Program-made: the position numbers and the translations under genes
Shown here: positions 15,726-26,300 of the stretch, one piece after another
How the letters are laid out: each line of letters opens with the position of its first letter
Numbering within the stretch: position 1 is the first letter of the stretch
From: VRUE01 sp963702705
GTDB lineage: Bacteria > Actinomycetota > Thermoleophilia > Solirubrobacterales > 70-9
NCBI GenBank assembly: GCA_963702705.1
Contig: CAVPDR010000002.1
Span: forward strand, 620,001-684,000
Reading direction: 5' to 3'
DNA length: 64,000 nt
Notes under the pieces: model-generated
The model's input: only the letters and a program-made list of their open reading frames with translations
What the model was told of the DNA's origin: nothing
The model's database searches: none

Positions 15726-18700
15726 CTACTCGGTAGAGATGCTCGGGTCCGCCTGGACCTTGTGCGGGACGACCATGAGGAAGTTGCCGGCCGCGTCCGA
15801 GGCCAGCCCCATCACCCGATCGGCCTCCTCGTCCTGGCCGGTCGCCCTCAGTTCGCTCGCGTAGCTGCCGAGCAGGTCGTCGACGTCCAGCAGCCCCTCG
15901 GCGTCGATCTCTTTCAGCTCGACCTTGGCGCCCTCGCCCAGACGCCGCAGGATCGCCTCGCGATCGATGCCGAAGGCGTTGTGGCGGACGTAGACGCGGC
16001 CGCCGGTCATCCCGGCGCAGGCCCATGGACCGAGGTCGCCGAGCACGATCGCGCGGCCCGAGGTCATGTACTCGAAGGCGAAGCCCTTGGCGTTGGCACG
16101 ATCGACGATGACAGCCGCGGCTGTCGTCGATGTCCGCCTCGGGCTCGCCGGCGAGGACCACGTCGGCGCCGGAGAGGCGAATGCAGAAGCGCGAGTCGGC
16201 CGAGCCCTGGACGTAGAGCCGGCCGCGCTGGGCGCCGTAGGCGAAGGACTTGCCGACCGAGCCGTTGAGACGCTTGCCCTTGGCGCCCTTGCCCTTCAGC
16301 ACGGCGACGGAGCCGCCCAGCATCGTCTTGCCGACGCCGTCCTGGGCGCCGCCCTCGATCCGGATCGAGACGCCGTAGGAGTTGAAGGCCCCGAGGCCCT
16401 GTCCCGCCACGGAGCCGCCGTTGAACTCGAGGCTGGCGAGCACGTCGTCGTTTGACTCGGGACCGTCGTCGAAGATGCGCGAGCGGGCGATCGCCCCGGA
16501 GAGCTCGGTGCCGAGCACGCGATCGTTGGCGTCGGTGGCGCGCGGGAACTCGTTGCGGATCGTGCGGCCGGAGCAGATGTCGCCGGCGAGGCCGCCGATC
16601 TGGGCCGAGGCCTGCTTGGCCTCCATCCGGATCGGACGGGCGACGACCATTCCTGCCTCGGCGCGATCCTCGACCAGCTCGTCGGCCACCGGCAGGTCGA
16701 GCGGCTCGAGGTCGAGGAACTCCTCCAGCGGCGTGATCAGCGGCGCCAGGTCGACCGCGTCGTGGTGGGAGACCTGCTCGAGCAGGTCATAGCGGCCGAC
16801 CAGGTCCTGGGCGCGTTCGTAGCCGAGCGAGGCGACGACCTGCTTGACCTCCTCGCCCATCGCCTGGAAGAAGCGGGCGCAGCTCTCGGCGGCGAGGTCG
16901 ACCTCCTGCGGGGTGAACTTCTTCAGCCCGTGCTCCTGGGCCTGCTCGACCGTCTCGATCTGGGTCGCGATGCCGACGTGACAGGTGTCGAGCTGGCAGC
17001 CGCGGCAGATCGTGCAGCCGAGGCTGACCATCGCCAGGGTGCCGAAGCCGACCCGGTTGGCGCCGAGGCAGTGCAGCTTGACGATGTCGTGGCCGTGGCG
17101 GTAGCCGCCGTCGGCCCAGATCTCGACCCGGTTGCGGATGCCGGCCTCCATCAGCGCCCGGTGCACGGCGCGGGTGCCGATGTCCGAGGGCAGGCCGACG
17201 TGGCGCAGGGCGTGCTGGCGGGCGGCGCCGGTGCCGCCCTCGAAGCCCGAGAGGGTGATGATGTCGGCGCCCGCCTTGGCGATGCCGAGGCCGATCGTGC
17301 CGATGTTCGGCACCACCGGCACCTTGACCGAGACGCGCACGTCGGGGTTGACCGTCTTCAGCTCGTCGATCAGCTCGGCGAGGTCCTCGATCGAGTAGAG
17401 GTCGTGGTTGTTGGAGGGCGAGATCAGGTCGGTGCCGGGCGCCGCGTTACGCGCGGCGGCGACCTTCTCGGAGACCTTCTTGCCGGGCAGGTGACCGCCC
17501 TCGCCGGGCTTGGCGCCCTGGCCGATCTTGATCTCGGCCAGATAGGAGGAGTTGAGCATCTCCGCCGAGACGCCGAAGCGTCCCGAGGCGACCTGCTGGC
17601 CGCGCCACTTGCGGTAGTGTCCGTACATGTCGCGGATCTCGCCACCCTCGCCGTTGACGCAGAGGACGTTGATCGACTTCGCCGCCTCGGCGTAGGCGCG
17701 GAAGGCCGGCTCGGACTGCGAGCCGAAACTCATCGACGAGATCACCACGGGGTAGTCGTGGCGGCCGACGCCGGCATCGACAACCGATGGGTCGGCAATC
17801 GGCTCCCGGTCTCCCTTCAGACCCATGATGTGGCGCATCGAGATCGGGCTCTGCTGCTCGAGGTCGCGCACCTTCTCCGAGTACTCCTCGTAGCTGCCGG
17901 AGCCGTTGGCGGTGGCGATCGCCGCCTTGTAGACCTTGGGATAGAAGCGGAAGGTCTTCGCCGGCTTCGACTCTTCGTCGCCGGCGAGGATGCGGGCGCG
18001 CTCGTTGGTGTCCTCGTCGAGCGCGGTGAAGCCGGCCCCGCCGGACTCCGAGGCGCCGAAGGCCTCGGTGAGGAAGATCTCGGCCAGCTCCGGCTTGACC
18101 CCGATCGAGGAGAACTGGCGGGCGTAGCCGCGCACCTCGTGGATCCCGATCGTCGAGATCACTTTCTCGATCCCCTTCTCGAGCGCGTCGCAGAGGTTGG
18201 AGACGTTGCTCTCGTAGTCCTCGACGCAGACCACTTCGACCATCGTGTACGGGCAGACGCCGTTGGCGCCGAGGCCGAGGGCGAGCATCGTGTCGTGGAC
18301 GTTGCGGATCGCGGCCGAGCGCAGGACGATGCCGCAGCGGCGGCGCAGGTTCTCCTCGCCAGGCTCGACCCTGAAGCCCTTCAGCGCCTGGTCGACGGCG
18401 GAGGTGGCGAGGTGCGGGATCGAGGTAGCGGCGGTCGGCGTCGTAGACGGTGCGATCGGTGAGCACCAGCAGCTCGGCGCCGTCGCGGACTTTCTTCACC
18501 GCCTCCTGCTTGATCCGCTCGATCGCGCCGCGGGTCGTCTCGGACTCCAGCAGCGAGATGTCGACGACGTCGGCGCGGCCGCGGAACTCCTCCCAGAGGT
18601 CCTCGAGCAGGTAGGTGTCGTGCTCGCGGGCGATCTTGCGATAGGTCTTGTCGGAGAGCGGCGCCAGGCCGTGGTGGCCGCCGAGGATCACCGGGAAGGC

Positions 18701-20406
18701 GGTCTCGATCGTGCCGGTGTCCTCGCCGGCGGCGCGGATCGAGGGGCGGCGGCCGAAGACCGTGCGGGTGGAGAAGTGCTCCATCTCGCGTTCGCGGTCG
18801 ATCGCCGGGTTGGTGACGACGGCGACCGTCTCCTTGAAGTAGTCGGCGAGGTTCTGGCGCTCCGGCGAGAGCGCGGCGAGCGGCCCGTCGTAGCCCAGCG
18901 AGCCGACCGGCTCGGAGCCGTTGGAGGCCATCTGCTGGACCAGTTTGACGTCGTCGCGCTGCCAGCCGAAGCCGGCGAGGACGCGGTCGGCGACCTTGAC
19001 CGGCTCCTCGGGACCGGCGTCGGAGTAGCCCGGCACCTCCTCGCCCTCGAGCGGCCCGCCGGTCTCCAGGGCGCGGTCGTAGGCGGCGGCGTCCTCGGCG
19101 CCGTTGCGGCGCAGCCAGCTCTCGCGGACGATGCGCAGCATCTCGTCGTGCGGGTGCAGGGTCGAGCGCTTGCGCTCGCGGTCGATCGTCACCAGCGCCT
19201 TCTCGCCGGGGGCGAGCGGCTTGGGCTCGGCAGACCATCGCGCTGACCGGGACGACGCCTGGCTCGGAGCTGAAGACGAAGTCCTCGCGTGGTCTCGACC
19301 TGCCAGAGCGGCCGCAGGCCGAGCGCGTCGGAGGAGAAGACGCATTCGCCGGAGTGGCGGGCGATCAGCGCCACCGGGCCCTGCGCGAACGGGCCCATCG
19401 CCTGGTGCAGGTACATGTAGAAGCGGTGCAGCTCGGCCGGCATGCGGCGGATCTCTTCGACGATCGGCGGCACCACCATCTCCATCGCCTCGGCGAGGCT
19501 GAGGCCGTCGCGGCTGACCAGGGTGTCGATCGTGCGGTTGAGGTCCTGGGAGTCCGAGCCACCGGCGTGGATCGGCACGCCGAGCATTTTCGCCTCCTGG
19601 CGCAGCTGGGCGATCGTGTTGATCTCGCCGTTGTGGCCGAGCACCGAGAAGGGCTGGACGCGCTTGAAGGAGGGCCAGGTGTTGGTCGAGTAGCGGTTGT
19701 GGCCGAAGCAGCCGATCGTCTCGAAGCGCTCGTCGCGCAGGTCGGGGTAGTACTCGCCGAGGATCTTCGGCGCCCCCATCACCTTGTAGACGCAGGTCGT
19801 CGCCGAGAAGGAGGGGACGTGGACGTCGAGCCGCTGCTCGAGCTCGATCAGCAGGTCGAAGAGGACGCGGTCGCGGCGCGAGGCGTCGGCGACGAGGCCG
19901 GCGAGCTGCCAGAAGTGCGGCTCCTCCTCGCGCGCGGTCGGGCCGAGCGCGGGAGAGTCGACGACGCCGATCCGCTCGGCGAGGATGCGGAAGCCGCCCT
20001 GGCCGAGCAACTCGCGGGCGTCGTGCTGGATCCGCTCGAGGTCCTGCGAGCGCTCGACGAAGATATGGGCGACGGCGAAGGCGTCGTCGAGGGTCAGCGA
20101 GGGGTCGTGGCCGCCGGAGCGGACCTCCTCGGCCCAGATCTTGCGCGGCAGGTCGAGCAGCAGGCCGCAGCCGTCCCCCTCGCCGTCGACGTTGCCGGCG
20201 CGGTGGAGCATCTTCTGCAGGGCCGGGATCGCCAGCGCGATCGGCGCATGGCTCGGCGTCGCGTCCTTGCGGACCGAGGCGTAGATCGCGCAGGCATCCT
20301 TGTCTTCGACGCTGGGCGGCGAGACAAGCGGCCGATAGGCACGCTCTGGCGAGTAGCGGACGGGACCGCCCTTGCCGTGAAGCTCACGGGACTGGGTATG
20401 AGACAC
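15726..20406 (-). pseudogene. gltB: Glutamate synthase large subunit, frameshifted
   Basis: The whole of a ferredoxin/NADPH-type glutamate synthase (about 1550 residues) is recognisable but spread over several frames. The N-terminal glutaminase runs from the GTG at 20406, with the predicted catalytic Cys39 (DACAIYAS, after a propeptide), to about 19288. A short piece (19286-19232) is in a second frame. The central domain runs from 19228 to about 18421 in a third. The FMN domain with the 3Fe-4S cysteines (CTICRGCQLDTCHVG) and most of the GXGXG domain (about 18420-16120) are in a fourth segment, and the C-terminus (to 15726) is in a fifth. The joins fit single-base indels near 19287, 19230, 18422 and 16118. 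Either the gene is decaying or the assembly has errors; neighbours are intact. GGGAGG precedes the start. No gltD is nearby. Confidence 0.88.
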
Positions 20407-20468
20407 GCTGACCTCCCGGTTTCCACGCCTTCTTCGAGCGGGCGCGCGACGGGTTGACGGGTCGCAGG

Positions 20469-20474
20469 ATTATA
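20469..20474 (-). promoter_or_regulatory. Consensus -10 box upstream of gltB
   Basis: The minus strand reads TATAAT, a perfect sigma-70-type -10, about 63 nt before the gltB GTG. No clear -35 is seen at 16-18 nt. It implies a leader of about 55 nt carrying the GGGAGG ribosome-binding site. Confidence 0.5.
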
Positions 20475-20554
20475 GGGGCCGAATCCACGCCCCGTTCAGG
20501 GCAAATCTCGCATTTTCCCCCACTATGCGGGCGGTAAATGCAGATTCGAGCCAG

Positions 20555-20929
20555 CTACGCCCAGGCCATCGGCTCGTAGCCGCCCTCGGGATGGACGCCG
20601 ATCAGGAGAGCGGTGACGGGGGCTTCGGAGCGGTTGAGGATCGTGCGGCTGACCGGCGGCTCGATCGAGGCGAAGGTGCCGGCGGGCGCCGGGTGGTCCT
20701 CGCCGTCGATCCGCAGGATCGCCTCGCCCTCCAGCACCGCGTAAAGCTCGACCTGGCCGCTCTCGGCCTCGTCGTGCTCTGGGATCTGACCGCCGGGGTC
20801 GACTTCGACCAGGTTGAAGCCGAAGGCGGAGGTGCCGAGCGCCTTGCGGGCCAGGCGCCAGGTCGAGTCGCCCGAGCCCTCCATCGACTCGAACTCGTCA
20901 CGGTGCTTGATCGAGTAGCTACCGGCCAT
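20555..20929 (-). CDS. Cupin-domain protein
   Basis: A single small beta-barrel cupin of 124 residues. Cupin motif 1 is recognisable in GGQIPEHDEAESGQVELYAVLEG and motif 2 in APAGTFASIEPPVSRTILN; His and Glu ligands in motif 1 could bind a metal, but motif 2 lacks its usual His. Substrate unknown. The ATG follows the stop of the propeller gene by 1 nt, with GGAG within that gene's end, so the two form one operon. Confidence 0.8.
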   Translation of the reverse strand: MAGSYSIKHRDEFESMEGSGDSTWRLARKALGTSAFGFNLVEVDPGGQIPEHDEAESGQVELYAVLEGEAILRIDGEDHPAPAGTFASIEPPVSRTILNRSEAPVTALLIGVHPEGGYEPMAWA

Positions 20930-20930
20930 C

Positions 20931-21977
20931 TCAGCGGCTCCAGTCTGCTTCGGAGGCGTTGTTGGCGAGGACCTTGGGCTTGCCGCCCTCGTAGGGAATG
21001 CTCACGACCTTGTGGCCGGAGCCGGGTTCGAAGCCGCCCAGACTGCCGAGAACGAGCTTGCCATTCTTGGAGAGCGCGGTGCCGACGAAGCCGACCTCGC
21101 GTTCCTTCGTCAGCGTACGTTCGGTGCCCGTCTTCGGGTTGACCGTGACCGCGTAGGTCGTATCCTGGCCACCGAACTCGGCAAGCAGCTGTTTGCCGCT
21201 GGCTGACCACTCGGTTGGGCTCAGCCCCGCGAGCAGCGGATCGACCTTGGTATGGGTGAGGCGGCGGACACCCTTGCCGTTCGGCTTGATCAGGAAGAGA
21301 TCGTTCTTGGGTCCGAACTGGCGGTGCCTTTCGCCGAGGTGCTTGACGAAGACGATTTTTTCGCCAGGGCCCCAGAGCGGGGCGAACGAGCGATGGTCTG
21401 TAGTCAGACGGTGTGGCTGTTCCGCGACGACGCTCGTCGCCCCAGGAGGCACGATGTCGAGCCGGTAGATGTCGCTCTTGGCGCCGAATTCGCTGTTCGA
21501 ACGAGCGAAGACGAGTTGGCCGCCGGCCGGCGCGAAGCTGACACCGCTGAAGAAGCCGTGAGCCACAGTCTGCTGAGCGCCGCTGGCGACGTCGATCAAC
21601 GTCAGCCGTTGCTTGCCGATTTCGGGACCGAGCAGCACCGCGATCGTCGTCGAGTCGGGCGACCAGGCGAAGACGAATGGGTCTTGCCAGCCGCTCGCCA
21701 GCTTCCTCGGCACAGCGCCGGAAACGGGCGCTACGAACAGTTCCGAAGGCCGGTTGCCTTTACCGAAGCGATAGAACGCGACAGTCTGCCCGTCCGGCGA
21801 CACGCGTGGGTTCGACCCCGAACCGACCTTCCGCGCCGCCGAACCGTTGTCGTTGGCGACGTAGACGGTCGGGCTGAACGGATTGCGCGTAAAAACCAGC
21901 GTCGCCCGCGAGCTGGTCGGAACCAGCAGGAACACGGTCAGGGCCGCTACCACTCCTATTGATCTCGGCAGCTTCAC
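20931..21977 (-). CDS. TolB-like beta-propeller protein, secreted
   Basis: A 348-residue exported protein. Signal peptide MKLPRSIGVVAALTVFLLVPTSSRA, then repeated PD40/WD40-like units with the SPDG signature: NPRVSPDGQTVAFYR, FVFAWSPDSTTIAVL, VSFAPAGGQLVFAR and others, giving about six blades. It may bind a protein partner outside the membrane, but no Tol-Pal genes are nearby. Start GTG 21975-21977 lies 7 nt downstream of TACGAT (21985-21990), consistent with a leaderless mRNA. It is co-transcribed with the cupin gene. Confidence 0.8.
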   Translation of the reverse strand: MKLPRSIGVVAALTVFLLVPTSSRATLVFTRNPFSPTVYVANDNGSAARKVGSGSNPRVSPDGQTVAFYRFGKGNRPSELFVAPVSGAVPRKLASGWQDPFVFAWSPDSTTIAVLLGPEIGKQRLTLIDVASGAQQTVAHGFFSGVSFAPAGGQLVFARSNSEFGAKSDIYRLDIVPPGATSVVAEQPHRLTTDHRSFAPLWGPGEKIVFVKHLGERHRQFGPKNDLFLIKPNGKGVRRLTHTKVDPLLAGLSPTEWSASGKQLLAEFGGQDTTYAVTVNPKTGTERTLTKEREVGFVGTALSKNGKLVLGSLGGFEPGSGHKVVSIPYEGGKPKVLANNASEADWSR

Positions 21978-22016
21978 CGCTGAGATCGTAGCCGCCGCAC
22001 CGGCCTCGTGGCCTCC

Positions 22017-23195
22017 TCAGGCCAGTCCATCCAACTCGCGCAGGCGCACTGCTACGTCGAGCTCGGTGAGCACCGCCGCAAGCGGGCGGCCGACTCGGTC
22101 TTCGACGACCTGCAGCCGGTTGGCAACCGTTCGGCGGCTGACCCCGAGAGCCGCCGCGGCGGAGGAGACGTTGCGATCGGCCGCGAAGTAGGCGAGCAGG
22201 GTCTTGTGAAGGGTCTCGCCACCGTCCCGCTCAGCCATCAACGGCTCCACATAGAGCTGGCGAAGCGACGCCATCAGTACGTCGTCGCGCATCACTGACG
22301 CCCACAAGGCCACATCCGAATAGCGAACCACGCTGTCGCTGTCCCGCTGGGCGATTGGCCAGGTCGCGTTCGCCTGTCGATGGGTCAGCCGCCAACCTGC
22401 GAGCCCTCTTCCCGGCTCACCAAAGGCAACTTTTACCGAGGGCGCCCACTCCACCGCGCGCCGATACTCGTCCGTGGACAAGTTCAGGCTGGTGCGTCCG
22501 CCCAGCCAGGCCCAAAGAGGTCCGTCTCCATCGCGAACCATCAGCAACGTTCGGCCGAGAAGCGTCGCCAGCTCTCGGATCAGGCCTTCCGCTTCTCTCC
22601 CAGAAGCTAAGACACCGACGTGCCAGCCGCTGAACTCATACCCAAGACGGGCGGCATCGACGAGTTCGCCTGCGAGGAGGTGACGGATGAGCTTCCGTCG
22701 ATGGGCCTCTTTCGACCTCAGCCGTTCTCTGCTCTCTCGTCTGTACTCATCGGTGACCGCGTTCACGAGGCGGTTGAAGGCGACCCCGAGGACCTGCATC
22801 GTGTCGCGAAGCAATTCGGTCGGAGGTACCTGCTCGGCCTCCTGGCCGAGGAAGTCCGCGAGCAACGTGTAGCCGGCAAAGCAGCGGCGAAGGATGACGT
22901 CCAGCTCGACGTCATTTCGTGCCGCGGCACGAGTTTGGGCCAAAACTGCATCCGGGATGGGAGGAGCACGCCAGCCGCCGGACTCGATCGCGATCAAGGC
23001 ATAGTCGAGGCCTGAGCCGATCGCCGAACGTAGGCCCTCCAGATAGGACGCGTCGAAGATCGCCGGGTCGGCGATCGCGTCGGCCCGCGTCCTGATCGCC
23101 AACTCGATCTCCGGCCGCCGATCACACATGCGGGCAGCCAGAGCCCGCCTTTCATCTGTCGCCGAGAGCTCCCCTGTGACCAGCCCCAATGACAC
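22017..23195 (-). CDS. PucR-family transcriptional regulator
   Basis: About 392 residues. The C-terminus has the PucR helix-turn-helix (ETLHKTLLAYFAADRNVSSAAAALGVSRRTVANRLQVVEDRVG), preceded by a GGDEF-like region (about 180-300) and an N-terminal all-helical sensor. Members regulate purine, amino-acid or aromatic catabolism, but the ligand and targets here are unknown. The frame opens at TTG 23210. An AGGGGGAG element sits between that TTG and GTG 23195 / TTG 23189, so a start at 23195 or 23189 is more likely. It is not in an operon with its neighbours. Confidence 0.85.
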   Translation of the reverse strand: MSLGLVTGELSATDERRALAARMCDRRPEIELAIRTRADAIADPAIFDASYLEGLRSAIGSGLDYALIAIESGGWRAPPIPDAVLAQTRAAARNDVELDVILRRCFAGYTLLADFLGQEAEQVPPTELLRDTMQVLGVAFNRLVNAVTDEYRRESRERLRSKEAHRRKLIRHLLAGELVDAARLGYEFSGWHVGVLASGREAEGLIRELATLLGRTLLMVRDGDGPLWAWLGGRTSLNLSTDEYRRAVEWAPSVKVAFGEPGRGLAGWRLTHRQANATWPIAQRDSDSVVRYSDVALWASVMRDDVLMASLRQLYVEPLMAERDGGETLHKTLLAYFAADRNVSSAAAALGVSRRTVANRLQVVEDRVGRPLAAVLTELDVAVRLRELDGLA

Positions 23196-23333
23196 ACTCC
23201 CCCTTGTCAACCTCGCTCGGCTTCAAGCCTCGCGGGGGCGATGCTACTGCCTGTCGCGCCTAGGCAATGCACCTCTTTGGAGCACACGGACCCCGGCAGT
23301 ACGACAATGTGGCGCGCTCCGGCGACGATCCCC

Positions 23334-26300
23334 TTACTGCTCCGATGCGACGATGTCGGCCTTGCCGTCGCCGGTGAAATCGGCGACCGAGAAGCCGACC
23401 GGCTGGCTCATGGTGCCAAGCAGCTGGCTCCATTTGGAGATGCCGGTGCCGCTGGAGGTTCCAAGCATGTAGCGATATTTGTTGTTTCCTCCTTCAGACT
23501 CGGCGGCGACGATGTCGGCTTTGCCGTCGCCGGTGAAGTCGGCTACCGAGAAGCCGACCGGCTGGCTCTTTCCGTTGAGCAACTGGTTCCAACTGGAAAT
23601 ACCCGTGCCATTCGAGGTCCCGAGCATGTAGCGGTACTTGCCGTTTGCCCCTTCTGACTCAGCGGCGACGATGTCGGCTTTGCCGTCGCCGGTGAAATCG
23701 GCTACCGAGAAGCCGACCGGCTGGCTCATCCCGCTGATCAGCTGGTTCCATTTTGAAATGTTGGTGCCGCCCGACGTCCCGAGCATGTAGCGGTATTTGC
23801 CGTTGCCTTCGGACTCGGCGGCGACGATGTCGGCTTTGCCGTCGCCGGTGAAATCGGCTACCGAGAAGCCGGCTGGCTGGCTCATCCCGCTGATCAGCTG
23901 GCTCCAACTGGCAATCCCGGTTCCGTTCGAGGTCCCGAGCATGTAGCGGTATTTGCCGTTGCCTTCGGACTCGGCGGCGACGATGTCGGCTTTGCCGTCG
24001 CCGGTGAAATCGGCTACCGAGAAGCCGGCTGGCTGGCTCATTCCGCTGATCAGCTGGCTCCAACTGGCGATACCCGTGCCGTTCGAGGTCCCGAGCATGT
24101 AGCGGTATTTGCCGTTTCCTTCTGACTCGGCGGCGACGATGTCGGCTTTGCCGTCGCCGGTGAAGTCAGCACCCGACATTCCCGTGGGCAGGCTGATCTC
24201 GGCGAGCGTCGACACCCAGGAGGCGGTACCCGCTCCGTTGCTCGTACCAAGCATGTACCTCGGCGGGGAGTTGCTCAACACTCCAGCCGTGTCGCTTCCA
24301 TCTCCGTTCCAGTCGCCGACGACGGTCGACCAATTGCCTCCGCCGTACTGGAATTCGACCTGCGGGCTGCCGCTGCTGTTGGCATTACGCAGGCGCCAGA
24401 TCCCCGTAGACGGATCGTGAACCCCAATCGTCGTGCTCCCATTCGCATCCCAGTCGCCGACCACCCCCGTTTTCCAGATCCCGCCGCCGTATTGGAAGGA
24501 GTAGTCGGGGTTACCTGCGGTGTTGGAGTTGCGCAGGTTCCAGTTGCCGGCGGTCGCTTCATAGAGCCCGATCGTGTCGGTGCCGTTGCCGTCCCAGTCG
24601 CCGCTCAGCGGCTTGAACTGGGAGCCGCCGTATTGGAAGGAGTAGTCGGGGTTTCCTGCGGTGTTGGAGTTGCGCAGGTTCCAGTTGCCCCCTGTTGGAT
24701 CGTAGACACCGATCGTGTCGACTCCGTCGCCATTCCAGTCGCCGGCAACGGCGGCGCTCCAGATCCCGCCGCCGTATCCGAAGGTGATTTCGGCGGGGCC
24801 CGGACCATTTGAGTTGCGCAGCTTCCAGACACCGGAGCTCGGGTCATAGCTGGCCGGAGTCGAGGTGCCGTCGCCGTTCCAATCGCCACTCAGCACCTTG
24901 ACCCCGGAGTTCCCAAAGGCAAAGGAGGAGTCGGGACCGCCGAAGCTGTTGGCATTGCGCAATCGCCACGCTGTCGTGGTCCCGACTTCAGAGGTGACAT
25001 CGGGAGTCAGAGTTCCCGCCTTGAAGTTGGTCAGGCGAGTCGTGCTGCCGGCGGCCTGTAGCCCGGCATTGCCACCTGAGAACGCCGAATCGGTCGCACC
25101 GACAATCCGTTCAAATCCGGTTCCCGCGTTGCTCCATGCCGAAACCGCGCTGCCCCGGTCGACGATTGCCAGGGAATTGCCGTTAGCAAACGAGTAGCTG
25201 GATTTCGACCCCAGGGTCGTCTGACTGCCGCCCGACCACTTGGAAAGTGCGACGTTGTAGGTATTAGTCGAAACGTAGGTGAAGCGCAGCTCATAGCCGT
25301 TGCGGGTGGAACTTCCGGGGCTCGACATATCGAGCCAAAGGGAGAAATAGCGTTCAGCGGCACCAGGGTTGGTGGCCATAGTCGCGACAGCGGCTACCCC
25401 TTTGCCGTCGGTAGCGCTGACGTTGTTGAAGACACCCTGCAGGCTCGGGAATCCGGCTGTCGAGTGCCATCCCGATGCCGCGTCTTCACCCTTGCCTGCA
25501 GACCAACCCAGCAGCCCCCAGTTGGAATTGAAATTGGCGACGGATACCGCGCTGCCACTGAAAGGCTCGAGTACTGGCATTGCGGCCAATTCACTCGGCG
25601 TCGCCGGGGTTACAAAAGTCCTGTCGACCCCAGTGTTCGTCCCTTCGGGGCTCGTCGCCACCACCCGGTAGTGGTAGGTGGTACTCGCACTGAGGCCGCC
25701 GAGAGCCTGGCTGACCGGGAGCTCGGCCACACCGCTGCCAACGTCCTGCGGAGCCGCGGGCACTTTGGACCCGTAGGAGGTGGTGAGACCGTATTCGAAG
25801 TAATAACTGGTGGGCGATCCTTCGGGGTTGACGGTTGCTTCGACCGTGGCGGCATTGTCATCAATGCTCGCGGAGCCGGTCGTGGCCAGGGGGGGACGGG
25901 CGGCGAGCGGGCCAGGGCGCGTTTCTTGCAACCAGCCGTTGTAGGGCACGTACCAATCGTGGCCGAGTTCGCCAGTCGGGGTACGGAAGAAGATGTCGGC
26001 GGTCCCGTTCGCTTGGACTACCGGGTGGGGATCGGAGGCGAGTTCCGGACCGTCCTCGATGGTCGAGCTCCAGCCATTGTAAGGCACGTACCAGTCGTGG
26101 CCGAGCTGGTTGGTCGGCGTGCGGAAGAAGACGTCGGTCGTGCCGTTTGACTGGTTGACCGGGTGGGGATCGGAGGCGAGTTCCGGACCGTCCTCGATGG
26201 TCGAGCTCCAGCCATTGTAAGGCACGTACCAGTCGTGGCCGAGCTGGTTGGTCGGCGTGCGGAAGAAGACGTCGGTCGTGCCGTTTGACTGGTTGACCGG

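Noticed and set aside
16762..18462. Long plus-strand frame (566 codons) opposite gltB
   Set aside because: It is a shadow: the minus strand encodes the conserved FMN and Fe-S regions.
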